Origin: Aspidapion aeneum
Taxonomy: Eukaryota; Arthropoda; Insecta; Coleoptera; Brentidae
Direction of reading: 5' to 3'
Length of the DNA stretch: 64,000 nt
NCBI GenBank assembly: GCA_963576565.1
Contig: OY755045.1
Coordinates: forward strand, 5,267,477-5,331,476
The position numbers and the translations under genes are program-made. The notes beneath the pieces were generated by a model. That model saw only the letters and a program-made list of their open reading frames with translations, did no database searches and was not told the DNA's origin. Numbering within the stretch: the stretch's first letter is position 1; every line of letters starts with the position of its first letter. Below are positions 45,767 through 56,378 of this stretch, piece by piece.

Positions 45767-48700
45767 TTAATCGGAGAGGTCCGCTGCCGACTTAAGGTCT
45801 TTGGCATGCCAACTCCCTGGCAGTACTTTACCCGATGGTTCCTGAAGCTCAAATATCCATGGAGAAATTTTATTCCTAATCACATAAGGACCAACGAATT
45901 TCGGTGCTAACTTCTTCGAGAAAAACTTCGCAGCATCTGACAAAACATAATTTTTCTTCCAAACACGCTGACCCACAGCAAAGTTGGGTACCCTTGTACG
46001 CAAATTATACTGAACTACGTTTTTCTCTCCAGCCACCTCTAACCTTCTCTTAACATCAGCATAGAGCTTCCGGAAACCTTCGTTCTTACTTTCAGCTGCA
46101 GATTGTACACCATTCTCTTCAGATAACAACACTGGGTTGGAGTAATCTTTTCCTGACAGACACATATTTCTACCAAAATTAACAAAGAAAGGAGACATCC
46201 TGGTTGTCTCATGGGTTGCAGTACGAATCGCGCAGGCAAGTTTATGTATTTGTTCGTCCCACTTCCTGTGGTTGTCTTTCACATAACAACATAACATGGT
46301 TTTTAACGTGCGATTCGTCCTTTCTGTTGGATTTGCTCTGGGGTGATAATACGGATTATACTGAATTTCAACCTGATAACTCTCAGCAAGACGCTTAAAC
46401 TCATTACTTTTGTACTGAGGGCCATTATCACAAAGTATCAAACGGGGCACTCCGAAGACCATAAATACTTGCTCCTCAAGATGCTTAACAACAGCTTGAG
46501 TAGGGGCTGTTCGCATTGGAAAAACTAAGGAAAACTTACTCAAATAGTCCGTAACGACGAGAATCCAGCAATTACCCTTTGTTGAACGAGGTAGAGGTCC
46601 ACATAAATCAGTCGAAATAATTTCCCAAGGACGAGTTGGTTTTGGGTGAGATATCATCTGATCAGATACACCTTGTGTATCACCTTTATGAGCTGCACAG
46701 ACAAAGCATTTCTTTACAAAAGTTGCCACGTCCTGGCGCATTTTTGGCCAATAATATTTTTCTGCCAGTCTGTGGAAGGTTTTATACACACCCATATGTC
46801 CTGCGGTAGGAGGATCGTGAGCTTCTCCAATAATTCTACGCCTATGATCTTTGGGGACTACCTCTTTCCAATATTCGTTAGATGGTGAAAGTTGAGGGTA
46901 TTCTTGTTTGACATATTTATACAACTTATTATCAGTGTATCTCCAGTTCATAAATTTTAACGGTGATTCTACGACCCTCTTTACCATCTTTTGGTACCAT
47001 CGATCTTTAATTGCTGTTGAAACATCTCTGGGCTGCGAAATTGTATCAATCATAGGTACTGCACGAGACAACATGTCCGGGACAACTAAATCTTTCCCTT
47101 TCCGATGGATTACTTCAAAATCATATTGCTGCAGTTTTACAGACCAACGAGCAAGTCTTCCACTGGGCTCTTTTAAGCTATGAAGCCATTTTAAACTAAA
47201 ATGATCTGTTATGACCTTAAATGAGATCCCCTCAATATAAGGCCGGAGCTTCTCTATCGCCCAAACCAATGCCAAACATTCTCGCTCGGTGGTCGTGTAA
47301 ACACGTTCTTGCTTAGTCAAAGATCGACTCAAATAGCATATGACTTTGTCTCCTTCAGGATAAGGCTGCGTTAAACATGCTCCTATTCCATATCCTGAGG
47401 CGTCTGTTTGAATGACAAATTCTTTGGTATAATCTGGACATGTAAGAATCGGTGCAGTCACTAAAAGTTCCTTAATCTTAATAAATGCTCTTTCGCAGTC
47501 TGGGGTCCAATCGAACTTTTGATTCTTCTTAGTTAGAGCTGTAATTGGAGCTATTATCGCTGAAAAATTCTCTATGAAACGTCTATACCAGGATATTGTA
47601 CCTACAACTCTACGAACTTCTCTGACAGTTCTTGGCCTCTGGAGCTCTAACATGGCTCTAATTTTATTAGGGTCAACTCGGATGCCTCGACGGTCCACTA
47701 CGAAACCTAAATAAGTCATTTCTGGCCTACACAGTTGGCATTTCTCCCAACTTACCGTTATCTTTGCATTCTGCAATCTTCGTAGGACTTCCTCAAGAAT
47801 TCTAAGATGTTCAGAAAAGCTCTGTGTGACAATTACGAGGTCATCGAGATATACGTACACGTAAGGGTCTAAATCGTTTCCTATGATGCTATCTATGAGT
47901 CTCTGCCAAGTTGCAGGTGCATTATGAAGACCAAATGGTAACCGCTTAAATTGGAAGAGACCTCGTCGACAGATGAATGCTGTTAGTGGCTTCGATGATT
48001 CTTCCATTGGTACTTGCCAATAAGCACTCTTAATATCTAAAGTTGACAAGTACTTAGCATCTTTCAATTTGTCAAGAGTCTCGGATACGAGTGGTAAAGG
48101 ATAACTATCACGCGCCGTCACTGAGTTCAATTTGCGGTAGTCTACACAGAAACGATATTTCTTTGTGTTTTTCTTTTGTACCATTACCACTGGTGAAGCC
48201 CATGAACTACTACTACGTTCTATCACATCCATTTTCAGCATTTCGTCGATTTCGTCATCAATAAGTTTCTGAATGACCGGTGAGACCTTATATGAACGTT
48301 GTCTTATCGGTGCTGCATCTGTTGTAATCTTATGCTCTACCCTGTCGGTACATCCCAGTGAGTCACCCATAATAGTCTTATATTTAACGACCAATTCCTC
48401 TAGTCGTTCTGATTCATAAGGCGAAAGAGTAGTTTGTTGGTCTGGTGTTTCTAAAGAACAAATCACATCTTTATTATCGGCAAAGTGCCACTCATTAGTA
48501 CTTAAGTTCGGTACTATCCCCATCGAAATCCAAAAATCTAATCCCAAAATCAGAGTGTGCGGCAACTCAGGAACGACGACGACCTCTATTAACCTAAATT
48601 TATCTTGAACTCGCATAGGCAGCTGCACTGTCCCAATACTACTCGTGCTTTGACCATTTGCCACAATACAACTCGTCTTCTTTGTCGTATCAAGTGAAAA

Positions 48701-48928
48701 ACCAAACTTCTCGATGATTGACCAACCATGATTCCCTAAAAAGGTACGTGAAGCCCCGGAATCCAACAAACCTAATAACTTATTTCCGAGCACATCCACT
48801 TCTAAATAAGGTCTCTCATCTTTACGAGCATGACTTATCACATAATCTAAAACGTACGTTAGCCTATCGGTCGATGCTTGTTCAGGCTGACTCGAAGGTC
48901 GACCACCTACGAGCGCCTTGGTCCGTTT
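45767..48928 (-). CDS. pol: pol polyprotein: protease, reverse transcriptase, RNase H, integrase
   Basis: Residue numbers count from the codon at 48841, which is GTG and not a start. Protease: LLDSGAS at 25-31 and ILGLDFW at 98-104. RT: 180-380 with LDIKSAYWQ, LPFGLHNAP and active site YLDD at 331-334. RNase H: TDASGYG at 479, TDH at 545, DMLSR at 589. Integrase: H675/H682/C712/C715 finger, then catalytic D745, D805 and E840, and a GPY motif at 985. The frame stays open up to 48937, overlapping gag's end by about 30 bases in the -1 frame, so translation should enter by frameshift at 48925-48931. No stop interrupts it. It makes, integrates and matures the element's DNA copy. Residues 181-357 recur inverted in the leader. 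Confidence 0.95.
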   Translation of the reverse strand, partial: KRTKALVGGRPSSQPEQASTDRLTYVLDYVISHARKDERPYLEVDVLGNKLLGLLDSGASRTFLGNHGWSIIEKFGFSLDTTKKTSCIVANGQSTSSIGTVQLPMRVQDKFRLIEVVVVPELPHTLILGLDFWISMGIVPNLSTNEWHFADNKDVICSLETPDQQTTLSPYESERLEELVVKYKTIMGDSLGCTDRVEHKITTDAAPIRQRSYKVSPVIQKLIDDEIDEMLKMDVIERSSSSWASPVVMVQKKNTKKYRFCVDYRKLNSVTARDSYPLPLVSETLDKLKDAKYLSTLDIKSAYWQVPMEESSKPLTAFICRRGLFQFKRLPFGLHNAPATWQRLIDSIIGNDLDPYVYVYLDDLVIVTQSFSEHLRILEEVLRRLQNAKITVSWEKCQLCRPEMTYLGFVVDRRGIRVDPNKIRAMLELQRPRTVREVRRVVGTISWYRRFIENFSAIIAPITALTKKNQKFDWTPDCERAFIKIKELLVTAPILTCPDYTKEFVIQTDASGYGIGACLTQPYPEGDKVICYLSRSLTKQERVYTTTERECLALVWAIEKLRPYIEGISFKVITDHFSLKWLHSLKEPSGRLARWSVKLQQYDFEVIHRKGKDLVVPDMLSRAVPMIDTISQPRDVSTAIKDRWYQKMVKRVVESPLKFMNWRYTDNKLYKYVKQEYPQLSPSNEYWKEVVPKDHRRRIIGEAHDPPTAGHMGVYKTFHRLAEKYYWPKMRQDVATFVKKCFVCAAHKGDTQGVSDQMISHPKPTRPWEIISTDLCGPLPRSTKGNCWILVVTDYLSKFSLVFPMRTAPTQAVVKHLEEQVFMVFGVPRLILCDNGPQYKSNEFKRLAESYQVEIQYNPYYHPRANPTERTNRTLKTMLCCYVKDNHRKWDEQIHKLACAIRTATHETTRMSPFFVNFGRNMCLSGKDYSNPVLLSEENGVQSAAESKNEGFRKLYADVKRRLEVAGEKNVVQYNLRTRVPNFAVGQRVWKKNYVLSDAAKFFSKKLAPKFVGPYVIRNKISPWIFELQEPSGKVLPGSWHAKDLKSAADLSD

Positions 48929-50703
48929 CCCTGACGATTACAATTTCGACATTCTCTTACTGTTACCCCTGCTTGTCCACACGAATAGCACTGTTTGCCT
49001 CTAGGTAATGCGCACCCGATTGCCATATGCCCTGTTTGGTTGCATCTATAACATACAACGTCCCTGTTCGCCCTACCAGGTCTAGCACCTTGTGGTGGTT
49101 GTCCATCTCTGTCATTTACACTAGACTGACCACTAGCTGGTTGTTGTCTATCTCTATCAGCTCTAGCAGCGAAACTGCTTGCTGGCTGTTGCCTATTTCT
49201 ATTAAATCTATTATCAGGAACACTAAAATTCTGTTGATTTGATGTCCCGGCGCCTGATATCTGAATTGTATCGATCCCTGTTGGAAAATCGTCATTATCG
49301 CTCTCTACGCCAACGTAGGCTAAGTCAGGTTCAATAGATTGGTTTCTTCTAGGAGTAAAATTCTCCTCTTCTAAACCATATCTCTGGTCTATTCTACGAC
49401 ACAAATCTTTTAAATGTGATAGGCTATTGACCTCAGTAGCAATCAACCCTTTCTTATAGATGTCCGCTATATTTCTGAAGACGATAGCTAATTTTGCCTC
49501 TTCAGAAACAGGACAGCCAAGTCTTTGGAAATATGTGTTCATGACAGCAATATAGGTCCCTATAGACTCTCCAGGGCCTTGTTTACGTTTTTGAATCTCC
49601 TTCAATAGCTTCTCGCCATATGAAGAAGGAAGATATTCTGCCATGAACCTCTGTTCCAGCTGTTCCCACGTATGGACTTCTCTTCGAACATCTTTGTAAA
49701 AAGTATAAGCTGACTTTTCAAAAAGATCAATGCCCGAATTCAGTAAAACCTTTTTGCTGACTCCTCTCGCCTGACTTAACTCGTCCACTCTCTCAAAAAA
49801 CGCGGTGACGGAGATCGTACCCCTCTCGCCTGTAAACTTTATGTTCCACTTATGCGGAGGTACAGGTGCAACGTGATATGAAGTACCAGGATCACTTGAC
49901 ATTGGTACTGGCGACGAACATGAAAATGGTCGTGACTGAGCAATTGGTGCTATGCTACTTTGGAGGGCAGCTAAACTCAAAGGAACGGTAGACGGTTGTT
50001 GATACTGAAAAGCTGTTGTACCGTAATTCTCAATCGGCATAGGGACTGGTGCCTGTATTGGTGCTTGAGTTGGGTTCGTTAGCACTTGCATTTGCACTGG
50101 AGCAATGACCGACGGTTGGTTTGTGGGCTGTTGAGCTGTTCTTTGTGTGCTTGAGAGCTGTGGTTGCGGGAAATGAGACTGATTAGGTGTGTTGCCAGCG
50201 TTTGTCGAGTGGTCTGAGCTTCGACTCGTTGATTGGGTTTCAGATGCTTCATCATCATCTGAGGTAACGCCAACTCTTAGTAAATCTGTTGCTTGGCTCT
50301 GCAACCTCCCAATCAAACTCAAGGTTTCCGCAACCAGTATGCCTTTGGTTTGACTTTCTTCAAAGTTAGACGGATTCATGTTGTTAATCCTGGCTAACAC
50401 GTGTTCCAACCTTACAGCGATTTTCCTAAACTCTCCCCCTTTACTCGTACCAGAGAACTTCTCTACCAGCGGTACCAGACTATCAAGCTTCTTCATGCAG
50501 CTAAAAGCATCTTGGCCAAATTTAAAAGGATACGGAGGGTATCTCATACTTGCATCAGTCTTTTCTCTTTGTTTGATCAACATAAGCTGTTGTTTCATCT
50601 CTTCCACCGCTCCAATAGCTATGCCTCTCCATGTTAACTCATAGATTAATTCGTCCTTGACTAAGTACCTTACGTCAGACAACCGACTCAAAGAAATAGC
50701 CAT
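48907..50703 (-). CDS. gag: gag polyprotein with zinc knuckle
   Basis: The frame is open from a TTG at 50721, but the first ATG is at 50703 (seventh codon), which I take as the start, giving 598 residues. Numbering from the TTG: an N-terminal charged region, a P/Q/S/T-rich linker at about 160-290, a Ty3-like capsid region at about 290-450 (KWNIKFTGERG, TWEQLEQRFMAEY, GESIGTYI), then an arginine/glutamine-rich part and knuckles. Knuckle 1 is C557-x2-C560-x4-H565-x4-C570. Knuckle 2 (C578, C581, C591) has Val586 where His is expected. Gag assembles the particle and packages RNA. It ends 18 bases after the slippery site that leads into pol. Confidence 0.9.
   Translation of the reverse strand: MAISLSRLSDVRYLVKDELIYELTWRGIAIGAVEEMKQQLMLIKQREKTDASMRYPPYPFKFGQDAFSCMKKLDSLVPLVEKFSGTSKGGEFRKIAVRLEHVLARINNMNPSNFEESQTKGILVAETLSLIGRLQSQATDLLRVGVTSDDDEASETQSTSRSSDHSTNAGNTPNQSHFPQPQLSSTQRTAQQPTNQPSVIAPVQMQVLTNPTQAPIQAPVPMPIENYGTTAFQYQQPSTVPLSLAALQSSIAPIAQSRPFSCSSPVPMSSDPGTSYHVAPVPPHKWNIKFTGERGTISVTAFFERVDELSQARGVSKKVLLNSGIDLFEKSAYTFYKDVRREVHTWEQLEQRFMAEYLPSSYGEKLLKEIQKRKQGPGESIGTYIAVMNTYFQRLGCPVSEEAKLAIVFRNIADIYKKGLIATEVNSLSHLKDLCRRIDQRYGLEEENFTPRRNQSIEPDLAYVGVESDNDDFPTGIDTIQISGAGTSNQQNFSVPDNRFNRNRQQPASSFAARADRDRQQPASGQSSVNDRDGQPPQGARPGRANRDVVCYRCNQTGHMAIGCALPRGKQCYSCGQAGVTVRECRNCNRQGNGPRRS
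48925..48931 (-). promoter_or_regulatory. Programmed -1 ribosomal frameshift site, G GGA AAC
   Basis: The gag frame reads CAG GGA AAC, so the heptamer GGGAAAC is in the exact X XXY YYZ register for -1 slippage. Slipping enters the pol frame, which is open from 48937. The gag stop lies 18 bases further on. A downstream stimulatory structure is not evident by eye. Confidence 0.7.
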
Positions 50704-53700
50704 AGTGCCTTTTATCTTCAAACTTTAAACTTTAATTAAAACTGTTAATTATACCTCCCAATTATAAAAACTAAACCACGCAATAACAAACACAAAGTTC
50801 ACTTTCAATTCACTAGTGAAAATCACTATAAATTTTCTCACAACTGTAGAAAATATAAAACTTAAATACGGGCAGACGCGAACAAAACCGAAAAACACCG
50901 GGGCAGTAAGAAAATAAAATTTATTTGCATTTAAAAATGTAATCATAATTTAGGTTAAGTATTTGTACAACCAACTATGACGTCCAACCTTGCAGAGAGA
51001 AATAACCACTTAAATCCTAAGTTAGAATTAACAAGTAGCCATAAAAAAAAAGTTTAAAAAAAAATAAAAGAGAGACAAGAGTTTTGGCAGTGTTTAGGTC
51101 TTATGTTCCACTCCTGCGTGAGTAAAACCAAAAAAAAATAATTGCGCTTATCCTAGCTGAACTGGATTAAAATTAAAGTTAAGTTATGTTTGTTTACCTC
51201 AGCAACCGAATAGGTAAATTTATCCCTAAATGGAACGTACAACAGACTACCTATAACAAAAAAAATCCCAAAGCTGTTGTACACAGTTAAAGCTAGGGTA
51301 TACTCCTGCTATTGCAGAACGGCTCCACTAATAAACTCCTCAAAAAAACCCAAATCGCCGTATACAATGATTTTTCTAAAAAGAATAAATCAAAACCCAC
51401 TTTAACCTGCTTACCTACTCTGAGTTTACACGAAACATGCATTGCTTAAGGTCACATCATCCCTTAATATATAAGTGAACGCAATAAACGTCGGAACAGA
51501 TGTTCATGTTATAGAAATCGTAAAATATGCTCAATTAAAAAAAAAACCGCTCGCTGAAATTGCGTCGAATTAGACTAGTAAGGATGTTGTGTGTAATTAA
51601 AAAAAATTAAAAAAAAATACCGATGTTATTAAAAAATTTACAGAAATAACGTCTTGGTAGGACTGCAACTCTCTAATCTTCATTAAAATGAAATTCCCAA
51701 AACTTAAACTAAATTGATGCAAACCATGGTCATGGTGTCGAAAGGTGTCCAAAAAAAAAATTTAAAAAAATTTTTTGGTGAAGCCCACAGTAGCCCAATA
51801 GTAAAAAAAAATTAAATAGTGGCTCACTACAATGTTCAAAATATTACTCTACCCTAATAGGTGGTTTGGAGTAGGGAGAAAAAAAAATTAAAACAAATGA
51901 TGATAGGTTGTTAAAACGCGAGGTTTCGAAATGAAATTATATTTTAATTCACAAAAAAAATATTTAAATAAACTGGTAAAATCATTGTAGGGCCAGGTAC
52001 TACTATGCACAAAAAAAAATTTTCAACAAGAAAATCAAGTTTCCTTCCTTAAAAAAAATATTAAAAAGAAAAAATATTTAAAAAAATATTTTCAAAAAAA
52101 AAAATGCAAAATGTTTAAGTGGGGTGGCAGCTCCCATTAGTGAACCTTAAAAAAAATTAATAAAATCAACACCAGAAAAATCTTATTCGAGTTGTCATGC
52201 AACAGTTTTTGTTCTTTTCCTTTAAAAAAAACAGTTGTCAATTCCCTATCCTCTCCCAAAACTGTGAATGTGAAAAGTGAATGAGCTAGAAAAATTAATT
52301 TACTATACAAAAAAAAATATTGAAAATTAAATTTACTTGAGAATCATAAATTACAAAAAAAAAATCGTCATTGCAAAAAAAACCAATCAGTTTAGGAAAA
52401 GAAAAAAAAATATTTATGTTCGAAAAAAATACAAACGATGTTAGTATATTTGTTTAAAATTATTACTAAAGGAGACAAACAACGTGAGTACTCATTTACT
52501 GTACCACTATAATAATGTGAACCTAAGTTTTAAACCTTGCTCTCAACTCCGTAAAGAATTATCTTGTGTGTACTTTCAAAAAACAAATATGAAAACAATT
52601 TCAAGGTTCACCTATAAGAACGTTGTAAAACTAAATCTGCCTACTCAAGTGTCTTTACACACAACATCTAATCAAAAAAAAAATTTTCTGCCTAATGCAT
52701 TCTCAGATCCCTATTCCTGGTGTTTACGAGATATAAAATTAAGTTGGGCCCCCTCCACAACTATCAGTCAAAGCAAAACTACCAAATGTCCAAGGGCTAA
52801 TGAGACCCTATCACCAACAAATGATATTTTGAAATGAAACAGTTGGGAATAATCCTGCGTAAAAACCCAGAAAACAAAAATCAAGAAGCCAAAACTATTA
52901 CATTAATTTTAGAAGAGCATAATAAAACTCCCGGCCCCAATTAAACTTTTGTTATCTCAACAAAACTCGGCCTAAAACCAAAAAAACTTTTTATTAGACA
53001 TTTCCCCTATTCCCTAAGTATAATGTCAGTAAAACCCAAAAACTTGTGATTTCCATTCCAATCCCATCTGGACCCTATATATTTTTTAAACGGTCAAACA
53101 CCCACAGGCGAAACAATATCTTATTTCAAAGAAAGGGTGAAGATATTTTGAAGCACCCTGTGAAAATAGGACACTATTATGGAAAATTGTTCAGATCAGT
53201 GTTCTTACTACTTTTTAACCTAAATATATCTAGTTCCCTCATGTGCATGTTACTATTTTAATTCCTATCATAACTAAACAGATCACAAAAATTGTCTTTC
53301 TCCGCGAATCTGCAAGGTCCTGGAAAATGCGAGATTCAGCCTGTAGGCCAAATTTGGATGTATTTTAATTTAGCGAAAACCGAAGTTGCGAAATCCTAAA
53401 AAAGATTAGCAGGAAGTCCTCGTTCCTCGATTTCTACACTCCGAACCAAACATTTCTTCCATTTCCACCCAGCTCGCGGGAGGAAAAAAACCTAATTATC
53501 GCAATATAAAATGTAGCCAGCTCCTTTACACCCTGTACAACTATCAGATTTAAAAAAAAAATAGATGCCCTCATCAATGTTTAGTCGCATCAAAGAAAAC
53601 CTATTGTTTTTAAATTTATTTTTAGGTTGAAATCTTTTCCAAAAATCAATGATCTTAAATTTATTGTTCAACCTGAACACTTTCCCATTTATTCCACAAA

Positions 53701-55744
53701 ATTTTGCTTCATTATTTGAGGTCACCAGTATGAAATTATTTTAAAATTAAGAAAAATGAAATAAAAAAAATTATTTCCCAATTGTCCACAACTTCCAAGT
53801 TTTCATCCCTAAATACCTAGGTACTTTCTCAGTCTAACACCATCAATCGTTATCCAACATAACGCTTTAATTTCAGAAGCAACAAAACGAAGATTAAGTG
53901 AAAAGCTAAGCAAGTAGGTTGGAAGTTGCTTTACAATGGGCGCAGATGTAAGGCCCCTTTAAGTACACGCCACTGTCCTGAACTGCAAACTAACAAAAAA
54001 ACTGAAGACTAGCATATCTGCCGTCAACCAACCTTTGGCATGAAATTAAAATAATTCCATATCATACCAGTATCCTCAAAACAAAACGTTTTTTTTTCTA
54101 TAAGACCCAAACACTTAACCAATAAATCTTGTTATTTAAAATTATGATTTGGAAGTAAAAGATTTATTTATTCCTACCTGATCAACTAAGACAAAAAAAA
54201 GTTCACCTTTTGTAACTCAAGAAATTCCCGTTTGGTCCCCTAAAAAGATATAACCTGTCTGGTCACCCTTTAAAACTACGACCCCTATACAAACCGTTTT
54301 GACCAAAACAAGAATTCGAGAAGTTATGCTTACAGAAAAAAAAATAATCTTTTTAAGAAAGATTAAATTATTTAAAAAAAGTAAAATTTTGAAATATTTT
54401 TACCAATTACCACCGACTAGCATTTATATTTAGTTGAAAGTCTCTCTTAAATTCACTGACTCAAAATGACATTACTTAAAAAAAAAAATTACTGAACTTT
54501 ACAAATGAACTCTACAAATGAACTAAAAAAAATCAAAAAACTTATATCTATATCTGTCTCAGTTAAACATTTCTTTTGTGGTATTATATCTAGTTGGGCT
54601 TCAAATTCATCTTCTCTGTATTCAATCTGGAGCAGGCAAAACTTCCCAAGGCTCAAACATAAATGTTTGCTCTCCAATGGCCATGACCAAGCTATGACCT
54701 GAACGCAGAAAAAAAATACAGAAAAAAAAAATAAATGTGTACCAGAAAACTTTAATTGATAGAAATACCCGTAGGTCATTTTTAAAAAATGCACTCCAAA
54801 GCCCAACGCTGTATTTTCTACCAAAAAAAATTTGACCAGTCACGAAACACAACTAGACAACTAAACCAAAGACCTAAAAAAACCTGCTCCAAAAAAAAAA
54901 TACCTCAAAAAAAAATGTCAACTGGACCTTTGGCATTGATCTTCAGCCAAGGTGTCACTCTAGGGGTTTTAGCCTTGTGTTTCCTAACCTCCCGAGCCAA
55001 CACTTGTAGTGTACCCTCCTCTGACCCGATGTAACTGAGTGACGTAAGATCTTAATTGTCATCCAACAGTTACCACCAAAAAACAAGAAAAGAAAATGAC
55101 AAAGCAAAATAAACTCATTTTCCTTTTCTTTCATTACTAATTAATACTTTCAACTAAACAAAGCTACCAGCTGTTAAGCTATTTTTACTTTAAAACAACT
55201 CAGCCAAGAAAAATTTGTGTGAAACCCTGTAAAAATATTCTAAATACCAAGTGGTGATATCCCACAAAAAATTAAAATCGCCAAAAAAAAATAACTTGTT
55301 GACCTAAATAAATTGACTGCACTAAAAAATAATCGGTGAAACAATTTCTATCTTATCACAAGCAGGAAATAATAACATATAAATAAATGAACCTGCAAAA
55401 AAAATTGTTAGAAAAAACACACTACCTATGTCATATATTTAAAACATAAAAAGACCATGTCTGGAAACCCATCCACCTATAAATCAACAAAAAAATTGAA
55501 GTAAACTTAGATTACTGTGTTTATTTTTCTTTACAAAAAAATTAACACATGTTCTTCCTACAAAAAACTTTAAAGAATTAAGAACATGAATTGGACTCCG
55601 TTCAATAAAAACTCCCATGTTTTTTTATCAACTTATTATTCCTTAATAAATAAAAATGGATCTTTTATTTTCCCAGAAAAAACCTGTGCAGATAAGCTAA
55701 TAAAAACTAAGAGGATTACTAAAACAACAAACCGAGTTCCAAAT
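50704..55744 (-). other. Long, homopolymer-rich leader of the retrotransposon
   Basis: About 5 kb between gag and the inverted RT block with no supported gene. The plus strand is studded with runs of 7-10 A, so the element's RNA would be rich in U runs. A 79-base segment (52674-52752) repeats the PBS-proximal leader at 56284-56362. Short plus-strand frames here (e.g. 52484-52837) contain only this low-complexity sequence. Confidence 0.7.
52674..52752. repeat. Copy of the PBS-proximal leader segment
   Basis: Direct repeat of 56284-56362 ('attttctgcctaatgcattc' through 'gggcccc') with one visible mismatch (T for C near the end). The two copies frame 3.6 kb of leader that includes the inverted RT block. 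Confidence 0.9.
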
Positions 55745-56275
55745 CAACGTTCATATAAGGTCTCACCGGTCATTCAGAAACTTATTGATGACGAAATCGA
55801 CGAAATGCTGAAAATGGATGTGATAGAACGTAGTAGTAGTTCATGGGCTTCACCAGTGGTAATGGTACAAAAGAAAAACACAAAGAAATATCGTTTCTGT
55901 GTAGACTACCGCAAATTGAACTCAGTGACGGCGCGTGATAGTTATCCTTTACCACTCGTATCCGAGACTCTTGACAAATTGAAAGATGCTAAGTACTTGT
56001 CAACTTTAGATATTAAGAGTGCTTATTGGCAAGTACCAATGGAAGAATCATCGAAGCCACTAACAGCATTCATCTGTCGACGAGGTCTCTTCCAATTTAA
56101 GCGGTTACCATTTGGTCTTCATAATGCACCTGCAACTTGGCAGAGACTCATAGATAGCATCATAGGAAACGATTTAGACCCTTACGTGTACGTATATCTC
56201 GATGACCTCGTAATTGTCACACAGAGCTTTTCTGAACATCTTAGAATTCTTGAGGAAGTCCTACGAAGATTGCAG
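55745..56275 (+). pseudogene. Inverted copy of the element's own RT core
   Basis: 531 bases equal to the reverse complement of 47771-48301 in pol with no indel and no difference that I noticed. Pol residues 181-357 are therefore encoded on the opposite strand, including the YLDD site. An ATG at 55586 opens a 239-codon plus-strand frame: about 53 unrelated residues, 177 RT residues, then nine more before a stop. It lacks protease, thumb, RNase H and integrase. In the element's transcript this segment is antisense to pol. The right junction shows a repeated 'gattgcagca' word, hinting at template switching. Confidence 0.95.
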
Positions 56276-56283
56276 CAGATTGC

Positions 56284-56357
56284 AGCAAAAAAATTTTCTG
56301 CCTAATGCATTCTCAGATCCCTATTCCTGGTGTTTACGAGATATAAAATTAAGTCGG
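56284..56357 (-). other. PBS-proximal leader segment
   Basis: Sequence immediately downstream of the PBS on the element's strand, repeated at 52674-52752. It may hold the packaging or dimerisation signal by position, which is inference only. Confidence 0.5.
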
Positions 56358-56375
56358 GCCCCACGTTGGGCGCCA
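56358..56375 (-). other. Primer-binding site for tRNA-Lys
   Basis: The plus strand reads GCCCCACGTTGGGCGCCA, identical to my recollection of the last 15 bases plus CCA of insect tRNA-Lys(CUU). It lies three bases from the 5' LTR, the standard spacing class, so this tRNA should prime minus-strand synthesis. Confidence 0.85.
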
Positions 56376-56378
56376 ATT

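Noticed and set aside
46039..48840. Plus-strand frames within pol
   Set aside because: Antisense shadows of the pol coding sequence.
56358..56375. tRNA-Lys gene
   Set aside because: Only the 3'-terminal 18 bases match and they sit at the LTR edge; this is a primer-binding site.
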